A DNA stretch of 36,939 bases, taken from NCBI GenBank assembly GCA_001820725.1, contig MHQR01000001.1, positions 1 through 36,939 of the forward strand, given 5' to 3'. How positions within the stretch are numbered: position 1 is the stretch's first letter; each line of letters starts with the position of its first letter. The notes beneath the pieces are model-generated. The model did not search any database, was not told the origin of the DNA, and worked only from the letters and a program-made list of their open reading frames with translations. The position numbers and the translations under genes are program-made. Source of the stretch: Candidatus Sungbacteria bacterium RIFCSPLOWO2_01_FULL_54_21. Its GTDB lineage: Bacteria; Patescibacteriota; Minisyncoccia; Sungbacterales; HO2-52-23. This document shows, piece by piece, positions 1 through 6,180 of this stretch.

Positions 1-3000
1 CGGAGTCGTATCATTCGCGCTGTCTTCTGCCCATAAGGTGTAGCCGCTGCCGAGGTTGGAAAGGAGGAATGCGGTGTTTGCTCCTGCGGTTGAGGTGGCT
101 ACGGCAAATGCGGCTCCGGGGGTAGTGGTGCCTATGCCAATGCCAAATCCTCCTGATATAGTGGAGGTGGCTGTTCCGGTGCCCAGATTGATGTCATTGC
201 CTCCGATAGAGAGGTCAGAGGAGATATAGGTGTTGTGGGCTACGATGTCATTGCCGATGATAGAGAGGTCAGAGGAGATATAGGTGTTGTGGGCTACGAT
301 GTCATTGCCGATGAAGTTGTGAGTGGCATCCACCTCAATGTCGTAGACCTGTTCATCGGGTGTGTGTTCTATGGAGGTGATGCGATCCCAGATTGCGTTG
401 GCGCCATCATCGCCTACGACGGCGATGTGCATACCTTCTTTCAGATACATCACCTTTGTCCATAGGCCATGCTTGACAGGCATACTCTCCGGAATTATGC
501 TTGATAGCGCAGTCGCAGGATTGCTTTTACCGCCCGTTGCAAAAGACGGGCTTTTGTGTTGATTTGACAGAGCAGTCGCCGCGGTGCTATGGTGATGCCG
601 TATGGCAAAATCATCTCTCACTATCATAGACGACAAGAACTTACGCGGCGTGCTTGCGCCCTCATCAGTGTTCTCAAAAGAAATGTTGGAAGATGTCATT
701 GATCTCGTCGAGCTATCCGCGCCCGACAGAGCAAGCGAAACCGAGAGGCGTCTCAAGGAGGCAAACCGCAAAAACTCTTGGATTCCTTTTGCGCGAGCAT
801 ATACCCGAGCAAAGAAAGCGCGCTGATCTCCTTTTGCTTTCATCTCGCTATGCTCACCGTCTCCATTCATCCGACTGCCGAGAAAGAGCTGCTCCGCATC
901 CCAAAAGATTTCCGGCTCGCGATTTTGGAGAATATCGCGGAGATTGAGGCGCTCACTCATCCGTTGCAACACCGACGGGTTATTAAATTGCGCGGGAGAA
1001 AAACCAAAGATTTTCGCTTGCGCGTAGGAGATTATCGAGTGGAACTCACCCTTGAAGAATCCTCTGCTGTTCGCATTACCCGCGTAGAACACCGGCAAGC
1101 CGGATACTGAATCAGTCCGCACCAAATACGGATGCTCCGCAGTAGTCCGTATGCTCTTGCCTGATGCAGTCGTGATCTTGTAGATGGGTTTGACTCCCAT
1201 ATCCATCAAGGCATTCACCTTTGACCAGACAATAATGCCGGTCTGCTCATCAAGAGATGCAATCTCGTCTCCTGCTGGGATATCGCGGATAGCAATTTCA
1301 TCATAGATGTAGTCGCTCTCCGCGAGAGCTTGGAGATTGGAGATTGGAGATTGGTCATCGGAATCTAAGTTCCACGTTCCGAGTTCCACGTTCCGTTTGC
1401 GCCTGCGCCTTCTGCGCAATCGCGTATCCCCGGTCACGCACTGCCCCACGACATGAAGGGCTTGAATGGGAGTGAGGGTGCCGATGCCGACGTTGCCCGT
1501 ACTGCTGGGGTTGAGCAGAATATGATTATTTCCTCCGGGCTGGATAGTGAGGTTGGTGGATGCGGTAGAGATGGCGCCTCCGGTAAGGGTGAGTCCATTT
1601 GCGGATGCAAGCCCTCCTCCTGCAACGCTCAATCCGGCAGATGCCCATGTAGAGGTTGCCGATGAGGTATTGGTGATTGATCCTCCTGACAGAGAGATGC
1701 CGTTGGAGGAGAAGAGTCCTCCTTGTCCTGCGAGTACGATGCCGTTGGACAAGGTGTTGGTTGCCGTATTGGTTTGCAGGAGAGAGCCGCCGGTGATGGT
1801 GATACCCGTGGAGGTGGCGAGGTATCCTGATGCGGAGAGTCCGGTATAGAGGGTGGAGGTTGCCGCGGAGACGAAATTGCCTACGCCGTTGATAGAGAAG
1901 AGGGAGCCGGGAGTGGTGGTGCCGATACCGATACTGCCCGTCCCGTCAATCCAGAAGTGCGGCGTTGAAGTGCCCTTGTCACTCACCACAAACACGGGCT
2001 CAATCTGCGTCTGTTCAATGGAGAAGAGTCCCCATGGCGATGATGTGGCGATGCCGACTCGTCCGGTTGCGACGGAGGTATCCAGAGAGAATAATGTATT
2101 CTGGGTGGTTGATGCGGCAAAGGCAAAGGCGTTGACTGTATTATTCAGAACCGTGGAGGTGGCGAAGTTTTCATACCGGATGGATCCGGCGTAGATATTC
2201 AAGATGTCTCCGACGGCGTCTCCTACGGTGAGCGAGTTTTCAATGCTGAAGTTGGAGGCGGTAGTGGTGGCGAGGACGCTTCCCCCCACCGTCGTAATTG
2301 AGTTTGCGAAAATATCTCCCTCTGCGTCCACGAGGAAACGGGGAGAGCTGTTGACCGCAAGACCGATGAGGTTGGTGTCGGCGGCGGCTGACGGCGGATT
2401 AATAATGAAGGGAGCATTCAGCACATTGGATCCTGCAACGCCCGTGCTCCATGCCGAGAAAGAGTGTGGGAGCGTTGGCACAAAGGAGAATTCCGTTTTG
2501 CCGAGGAAGGAGGTGGTGGCGCTGGCTCCTTGCGTGTTGAGCGTGCCGCCCACCGTTAATCCCTGACTTACGAGAATGTTGCCGCTGACGCTGAAAGTCG
2601 TTCCCGGCGTGGTGGTTCCCAATCCAATGCGATAGTTTGCCGTATCAAAGGTAAGGAACGGAATGGCGGTGGTGGACGTTGCGATGGAGAAGGCATTAAC
2701 CTTGTCCGAAAGAATGGTGGTCGTGGCAACGGTGTTGAAAACAAGATCCCCACCGCCCAGCGTAATGTCCTGCGTGGAAAGGATGGTTCGCGCAGTGAGG
2801 ATATCAGCAGAGATATTGCCCGACGTAATAGTGAGGTTGCCCGAAGTGATGTCTATGTTCCCGGATGCCACCGTCATGCCATTTCTTACGGTGATGCTGT
2901 TGAGATTATCAATGTCCTGGGAGACGGTTACCATTTGGATTGAGGAGGCGGCTGACTGGGAGGCGGAAGATGCGGTCCTTGAGATGCCCGATATTTCTTT

Positions 3001-3963
3001 TCTGACGTATTCGCGGATCTGGGCGTTGATGGTCTCGAGATACGCGAGGAGTTCGTTTTTGACGGGGGTGAGGTCGGCGGTGACGATCTCGGTGCGACGT
3101 TCAGTAATTTCGCGCATCCTGTTAGTTTCGGAAATCACCGGCGAGAGAGGAGGAGCTTTTTCTGTTTCTGCAGGCGTCGCGGACACAGAACTCTCCACCA
3201 TGTGAGATATTGATACAGGAACAATAGGCGGTGCAATTTCCTGTACCAGGACGCGCGTTTCTGTTTTTGCAAACCACGTCCATACCGCATTCGCAACTTT
3301 CTCTACCGCGCGCCGCGCCGGCGCAAAAAGTGCGATGACACGTTCCTGCCCGCCGAATCCTTCATCCGCGACAGATGCAAGCATTGCAACGTCATCAAGC
3401 ATTTTTTTCGCCGTCTCCACAGCCGCAATCTTTGCATTTCTGAAATCACTGCCACGCTCGGTAACGATGGCCGAGGTCCGCGCGGCCTGCCATTCCTGCA
3501 CACCGCGCACTCCCGCAATCCCCGCAACGGTGGATACCGCCAGCGCCAGCCCGAGAACGACGCCCTCCTGCGCGATATGCGCGAAAAAACGGCGCGTCGT
3601 AGCCATCTTCACTGAAATTTCCTTTTCTGCTCTAAGCGCAGGATATCGGATGGCATCCGATATCGTATAGGATGCCTGCGGAGCAAGAAAGTCGTTTGGG
3701 GTGCTCCCCCCATTATCGTTAACTTTCTTTATCAGTGTCTCTCTCTGCCGCGCAGCATATGCCGCAACTGCGGTCTTTGTCGTGTACCAATTGCGCCCGA
3801 ATTTCCTCGCATCCAGCTTTCCTTTTCGGACAAGCAAAGACAAATACTCTTGCGAGTACGGAGTCCCGTCCGCGGCCTGTCCAAGCGAGATATAAATTTT
3901 TCTTTCCTCTTCTGACATTTCAGCGATCCGATATGCGGAACCAATACCGTATCGGATGAGCAT
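1..3963 (-). CDS. Large HTH-membrane-fibre protein interrupted by an intein (3' end beyond window)
   Basis: The frame is open without a stop from an ATG at 3963 to the left edge (1321 codons). Domain order: a helix-turn-helix-like segment (about residues 20-75, with SQEYLSLLVRKGKLDARKFG), a basic stretch and one membrane segment (about 126-150), a helical region (about 155-330), then Thr/Ser/Gly-rich beta-repeat sequence with recurring IGIGTTTPG-type motifs, as in phage-tail-like or endosialidase-chaperone-type fibres. An intein occupies residues 842-1226, after which the fibre repeats resume. The N-terminus would face the cytoplasm and the repeats the outside; this is inferred from the membrane segment. 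An alternative start at 3918 (MSEEERK) is equally reasonable. A toxin-antitoxin pair lies antisense at 602-1110 inside the intein. Such proteins recur in CPR genomes, but their function is unknown to me. Confidence 0.85.
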   Translation of the reverse strand, partial: MLIRYGIGSAYRIAEMSEEERKIYISLGQAADGTPYSQEYLSLLVRKGKLDARKFGRNWYTTKTAVAAYAARQRETLIKKVNDNGGSTPNDFLAPQASYTISDAIRYPALRAEKEISVKMATTRRFFAHIAQEGVVLGLALAVSTVAGIAGVRGVQEWQAARTSAIVTERGSDFRNAKIAAVETAKKMLDDVAMLASVADEGFGGQERVIALFAPARRAVEKVANAVWTWFAKTETRVLVQEIAPPIVPVSISHMVESSVSATPAETEKAPPLSPVISETNRMREITERRTEIVTADLTPVKNELLAYLETINAQIREYVRKEISGISRTASSASQSAASSIQMVTVSQDIDNLNSITVRNGMTVASGNIDITSGNLTITSGNISADILTARTILSTQDITLGGGDLVFNTVATTTILSDKVNAFSIATSTTAIPFLTFDTANYRIGLGTTTPGTTFSVSGNILVSQGLTVGGTLNTQGASATTSFLGKTEFSFVPTLPHSFSAWSTGVAGSNVLNAPFIINPPSAAADTNLIGLAVNSSPRFLVDAEGDIFANSITTVGGSVLATTTASNFSIENSLTVGDAVGDILNIYAGSIRYENFATSTVLNNTVNAFAFAASTTQNTLFSLDTSVATGRVGIATSSPWGLFSIEQTQIEPVFVVSDKGTSTPHFWIDGTGSIGIGTTTPGSLFSINGVGNFVSAATSTLYTGLSASGYLATSTGITITGGSLLQTNTATNTLSNGIVLAGQGGLFSSNGISLSGGSITNTSSATSTWASAGLSVAGGGLASANGLTLTGGAISTASTNLTIQPGGNNHILLNPSSTGNVGIGTLTPIQALHVVGQCVTGDTRLRRRRRRKRNVELGTWNLDSDDQSPISNLQALAESDYIYDEIAIRDIPAGDEIASLDEQTGIIVWSKVNALMDMGVKPIYKITTASGKSIRTTAEHPYLVRTDSVSGLPVFYAGNANSRGFFKGEFHSIISYAQAKIFGFSPAQFNNPSVLQRMSERLNLRDILQNREPEIFWDAEQLFLGSRMNGDGEHSEMKAKGDQRAFFARVYARAKGIQEFLRFASLRRLSVSLALSGADSSTRSMTSSNISFENTDEGASTPRKFLSSMIVRDDFAIRHHHSTAATALSNQHKSPSFATGGKSNPATALSSIIPESMPVKHGLWTKVMYLKEGMHIAVVGDDGANAIWDRITSIEHTPDEQVYDIEVDATHNFIGNDIVAHNTYISSDLSIIGNDIVAHNTYISSDLSIGGNDINLGTGTATSTISGGFGIGIGTTTPGAAFAVATSTAGANTAFLLSNLGSGYTLWAEDSANDTTP
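205..312 (-). repeat. Perfect 54-bp tandem duplication of the intein C-terminal junction
   Basis: Two identical 54-bp copies (205-258 and 259-312) encode 18 residues each. Each copy carries GNDIVAHN plus the first extein residues TYISSDLSI. Only the copy next to block F (HNFI) is in a normal intein context. The second copy leaves another VAHN/T junction inside the C-terminal extein. Perfect identity suggests a recent event, or an assembly artefact. Confidence 0.95.
473..501 (+). promoter_or_regulatory. Sigma70-type promoter, plus strand
   Basis: TTGACA (473-478), a 17-nt spacer and TATGCT (496-501) make a near-consensus promoter. Transcription would begin near 508 and meet the hairpin terminator at 532-555, giving an RNA of about 50 nt antisense to the intein. 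It could also be an upstream promoter of the toxin-antitoxin pair if the terminator is leaky. Confidence 0.5.
532..555 (+). terminator. Intrinsic terminator upstream of the antitoxin
   Basis: GCCCGT (532-537) and ACGGGC (546-551) form a 6-bp stem with an 8-nt loop, followed by TTTT and then GTGTT. It would end transcripts from the 473-501 promoter and insulate the toxin-antitoxin operon. The opposite strand has no U-run after the hairpin, so the fibre gene should not be terminated here. Confidence 0.6.
564..593 (+). promoter_or_regulatory. Extended -10 promoter of the antitoxin (leaderless)
   Basis: TTGACA (564-569), an 18-nt spacer and TATGGT (588-593), preceded by TGC as an extended -10. 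The start point would fall at about 600-602, on or next to the antitoxin ATG at 602. No Shine-Dalgarno can fit, so the mRNA would be leaderless. Confidence 0.7.
602..826 (+). CDS. Putative type II antitoxin (RelB-like), antisense within the intein
   Basis: This 74-residue protein directly precedes a RelE-family toxin gene (gap 23 nt) and has its own strong promoter. Its size, the acidic middle (EDVIDLVELSAPD) and the basic helical C-terminus (ERRLKEANRKNSW onward) fit antitoxins of RelE/ParE pairs. The assignment rests mainly on the neighbour. The antitoxin would neutralise the toxin and probably repress the operon. It lies wholly opposite the middle of the intein reading frame, which stays open through it in a different register. 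Confidence 0.75.
   Translation: MAKSSLTIIDDKNLRGVLAPSSVFSKEMLEDVIDLVELSAPDRASETERRLKEANRKNSWIPFARAYTRAKKAR
850..1110 (+). CDS. RelE/ParE-superfamily toxin, antisense within the intein
   Basis: An 86-residue protein from ATG 850; longer upstream starts would overlap the antitoxin. The family pattern is clear: an N-terminal strand followed by TAEKELLRIPK, then RKTKDFRLRVGDYRVEL and a terminal RITRVEHRQAGY resembling the RxxHRxxxY end of RelE-type toxins. RelE-like members cleave mRNA at the ribosome and ParE-like members poison gyrase; which applies here cannot be decided from sequence. There is no Shine-Dalgarno, so translation probably couples to the antitoxin. The stop at 1108-1110 falls about 20 nt before the codons of intein block B on the other strand. 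Confidence 0.88.
   Translation: MLTVSIHPTAEKELLRIPKDFRLAILENIAEIEALTHPLQHRRVIKLRGRKTKDFRLRVGDYRVELTLEESSAVRITRVEHRQAGY
1330..1395. repeat. Short tandem repeats inside the intein N-terminal part
   Basis: Three full copies plus a partial copy of the 7-mer TTGGAGA (1330-1354) are followed by two copies of a 14-mer beginning AGTTCCACG (1368-1395). In the minus frame they encode a low-complexity insert a few residues after intein block A. Both repeats keep the frame open. Confidence 0.9.
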
Positions 3964-3978
3964 TACTTCAATACATCC

Positions 3979-3984
3979 ATTATA
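3979..3984 (-). promoter_or_regulatory. Possible -10 element of the fibre gene
   Basis: A perfect TATAAT on the minus strand lies 15 nt upstream of the ATG at 3963, giving a leader of about 9 nt. No good -35 hexamer is visible at the normal distance, so support is limited. If real it favours 3963 over 3918 as the start. Confidence 0.35.
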
Positions 3985-4208
3985 CGGGGACAGTACGTTA
4001 TTCCGCTGAAAATCTTCTGTGGATAAGTAAAGTTGCGGAGAATGTTCCGATAGATCATACTTCTTGTAGAGGAGACACTCACAGGTAAATGCTTGCTGAA
4101 ATTATATAAACATTACTAAATAGAGCGGGAACGATATCAAGATTTATAGCTTTTGCAAAGACAGGCCATCACCTATTGCATTTTTAAATATTTCGCTGGC
4201 AGAAGAGC

Positions 4209-4457
4209 ATGCCACTTGACAGATTTTTACGAAACATGGAACGACGTTATGTGAGCATAAAAGAAGCGGCCGCCATCGTAGGAGTTACCCCTCTCACGCT
4301 CCGAAACTGGGACAAAAAAGGAGTCCTCACGTCATATCGCAATCCCGTTAATAATTACCGCGTCTATCGTCTGGATCAGATAGAATTATTTTTGCGCAAG
4401 ATCGAGAACTCAAAAAATAAACGCGGCGGGAGAAGAATTGACATCTCTATGGCGTGA
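4209..4457 (+). CDS. Small MerR/excisionase-type helix-turn-helix protein
   Basis: An 82-residue protein. The core VSIKEAAAIVGVTPLTLRNWDKKG, followed by NNYRVYRLDQIELFL, is a standard MerR-like or excisionase HTH with its wing. No effector domain follows, so it is a stand-alone DNA-binding protein. It may start at 4236 (MERRYVS); neither ATG has a good ribosome-binding site. The 245 bases between it and the divergent fibre gene contain no other gene that I can see, and it could regulate that fibre gene, though nothing proves it. A perfect palindromic terminator follows 13 nt after the stop. Confidence 0.75.
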   Translation: MPLDRFLRNMERRYVSIKEAAAIVGVTPLTLRNWDKKGVLTSYRNPVNNYRVYRLDQIELFLRKIENSKNKRGGRRIDISMA

Positions 4458-4470
4458 ATATTTTTCAGAC

Positions 4471-4504
4471 AAAAAACTTCCCGGCGTACGCCGGGAAGTT
4501 TTTT
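4471..4504. terminator. Perfect 34-bp bidirectional terminator
   Basis: The element is a perfect palindrome: an A6 run, CTTCCCGGCG and its complement, then a T6 run. It reads as a rho-independent terminator on both strands. It ends the HTH gene on the plus strand and abuts the 3' end of the RNase P RNA on the minus strand. Confidence 0.93.
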
Positions 4505-4918
4505 GTTACCCTCTTCATCGATAAGCCGAATTCGGTTCGCGCGATTGCTCGCGTGAGATGATCATCTGTCTGGTCCCGTCATTGCTGATCGGGATCGAGC
4601 GGTTCATCGCTTGCGCGATCCCCTTGCACCGGATAGGAGTTTTTCTTCGTGCGCTGTTGCCAACGCATGATGTGAGCTCTTACCTCACTCTTTTCACCCT
4701 CGCCGCCGATGCTTTCGCACCGGGTTGGCAGTATGGTCTCTGTGACACTGTCCCGCCACGCCGGTTTAAACATGTAGATATTTAAACAAACGCTGGGCGG
4801 CCGTTAGCCGCTATCGCTGACTCAACATATCGATAGGTCGAAATATCAAGACGGTGTTCGGACTTTCCTCCCCCTGACGCAATTGTCAGAGAGCGATCAT
4901 CTGATGAAGAGGGCCAAC
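4505..4918 (-). ncRNA. rnpB: RNase P RNA (bacterial class A-like)
   Basis: Read on the minus strand, it has the hallmark GAGGAAAGTCCGAACACCG near the 5' end, then ACAGAGACCATACTGCC, the stretch GAGGGTGAAAAGAGTGAGGT, and GACAGATGATCA followed by GAATTCGGCTTAT near the 3' end. The two ends (GGCCCTCTTCATC and GATGAAGAGGGTAAC) pair as helix P1, which sets the limits at about 4918 and 4505. The RNA is the ribozyme that trims tRNA 5' leaders. It has its own promoter overlapping the pgk stop codon and ends at the palindromic terminator. Small open frames here are incidental. Confidence 0.95.
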
Positions 4919-4921
4919 ACA

Positions 4922-4950
4922 ATGATACTGCTCAAGCGAGAAAAAATCAA
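4922..4950 (-). promoter_or_regulatory. Promoter of rnpB
   Basis: On the minus strand TTGATT (4950-4945), a 17-nt spacer and TATCAT (4927-4922) place the start near the 5' end of helix P1 (about 4918). The -35 box overlaps the pgk stop codon. Confidence 0.65.
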
Positions 4951-6125
4951 GAGGACGGAAAACGTATGTATGGCGTGCGCGTGGTGAGGACTTCGAGGCC
5001 GGGAAGTTTTGCGCCGGAAAGAAATTCTAGCATGGCGCCCCCGCCGGTAGAGACGTGGCTGAACCCCGTGAAAGCTCCATAGCGCTTGAGTGTTGCGATG
5101 GTGTCTCCTCCGCCGACGACCGTGAACGCATCAAGTTTTTGGATCGCCTCTGCCACCGCAATCGTGCCTCCTGCAAACTCCTGTACTTCGGCATATCCCA
5201 TCGGTCCGTTCCATACCACCGTGTTCGCCCCCATAAGCGCTTGCGCAAAACGCGCTCTGCTGTCCGGACCGATATCCGCAATATATTCATCATCCTGCAC
5301 TGTTCCGATCGGCCGGATACGGGATGCCGCGCCCGCAACAAGGCAAGGGGCCACCACGACATCAGAGGGCAGGGCAAGCTTGGGGTTCTGGAGAAATGAG
5401 AAATCCCCCGCATCCCCCGTATCTACGGCTGACTTGCCGACACTGCTTCCCCGCAGTGCAAGAACGGTATTAGCCAAGGCGCCGCCCACGATGACGCAAT
5501 CCGCATCAACGAGGAAACGGCGAATCGGGGGAAGTTTGGTTTCTATTTTTGCGCCTCCGAACACGGCGACCAGAGGACGGCGCGGGCGCTCACGCACCCG
5601 TTCCATGGCTTCCACTTCCTGCAGGAGATGAAATCCCGCATATGCGGGAAGTATCTGCGCGAGTCCCACGATAGACGCATGCGAGCGATGACACGCGGCA
5701 AACGCCTCATTGACATATGCGTCCCCGTGCGCGGCGAGCATGCGCGTAAACGCCGGATCATTACGTTCCTCACCGGGCCAAAAACGTAGGTTTTCAAAAA
5801 GAACAAGATCGCCGTCCGGAGGGTCTCCCTGAAAGGGGTCTGCGATGAGCGGCACCTTGCGGTCCAATATCCGAGAAAGGAGGCGGGCGACGGGCGCCAA
5901 ACTCAATACCGCGTTTTTGGTACCACCGGGCCTGCCTAGATGCGCGATCAGCCGCACATGCGCCCCATGCGCCAAGAGAAATCTGATGGTGGGAAGCGCC
6001 GTCTCAACGCGGAAATCGTCCGCCACCGTATCGCCATCCAATGCCACGTCAAAATCAGCTCGCACCAGTACGCGCATGCCGCCAGTAATCGCCATATCCC
6101 GAAGCGAATGCAGTATCATATACAT
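4947..6125 (-). CDS. pgk: Phosphoglycerate kinase
   Basis: This 392-residue enzyme transfers phosphate between 1,3-bisphosphoglycerate and ADP, making ATP and 3-phosphoglycerate in cytosolic glycolysis. Visible family elements are RADFDVAL (22-29, usually RVDFNVP), HLGRPGG (62-68), FENLRFWPGEE, the HRSHASIVG substrate region, WNGPMGYAE, GGGDTIA and the C-terminal STGGGAMLEFLSG. Length is normal. The usual Asn in the first motif is Asp here, which is worth noting but not disabling by itself. Starts at 6125, 6119 and 6095 are all possible. It is divergent from the NADH dehydrogenase gene and followed by rnpB. Confidence 0.95.
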   Translation of the reverse strand: MYMILHSLRDMAITGGMRVLVRADFDVALDGDTVADDFRVETALPTIRFLLAHGAHVRLIAHLGRPGGTKNAVLSLAPVARLLSRILDRKVPLIADPFQGDPPDGDLVLFENLRFWPGEERNDPAFTRMLAAHGDAYVNEAFAACHRSHASIVGLAQILPAYAGFHLLQEVEAMERVRERPRRPLVAVFGGAKIETKLPPIRRFLVDADCVIVGGALANTVLALRGSSVGKSAVDTGDAGDFSFLQNPKLALPSDVVVAPCLVAGAASRIRPIGTVQDDEYIADIGPDSRARFAQALMGANTVVWNGPMGYAEVQEFAGGTIAVAEAIQKLDAFTVVGGGDTIATLKRYGAFTGFSHVSTGGGAMLEFLSGAKLPGLEVLTTRTPYIRFPSS

Positions 6126-6143
6126 AGCATATCTAAATTATGA

Positions 6144-6149
6144 TATAAT
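6144..6149 (+). promoter_or_regulatory. Extended -10 element of the NADH dehydrogenase gene
   Basis: TATAAT preceded by TGA (an extended -10) lies 31 nt upstream of the ATG at 6181. No clear -35 box is seen, as is common for extended -10 promoters. The 55-bp gap to pgk must also hold the divergent pgk promoter. Confidence 0.5.
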
Positions 6150-6180
6150 GCCAGAAGCCGAAAATATTCTCCATCATTCT

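Larger units (their letters stand above)
286..1440 (-). other. Intein (Hint domain) within the fibre protein
   Basis: The reading frame shows the conserved splicing blocks in order. Block A starts with Cys1 (CVTGDTRL, codon 1440-1438). Block B is TTAEHPYLV, with its His about 103 residues in. Block F is VYDIEVDATHNFI, and block G is GNDIVAHN followed by Thr as the +1 extein residue. That is 385 residues from Cys1 to the terminal Asn. Flanking sequence on both sides is fibre repeat. No LAGLIDADG or HNH motif is visible between blocks B and F; instead that stretch is the complement of a toxin-antitoxin operon. Splicing is predicted from the intact Cys1, block-B His and His-Asn/Thr residues, and has not been shown. 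Confidence 0.9.

Noticed and set aside
602-1110. Possibility that the TA frames are mere shadows of the intein frame
   Set aside because: The toxin has the full RelE-family pattern and the operon has a consensus promoter and correct gene order, whereas the minus-strand translation shows no known intein or endonuclease motif.
1547-3205. Several plus-strand open frames of 100-180 codons
   Set aside because: They are antisense to the continuous fibre-protein frame, rich in Val/Glu/Pro from the complement of Thr/Gly/Ser repeats, and lack family features.
4558-4785. Small frames on both strands
   Set aside because: The region is RNase P RNA, so these frames are incidental.
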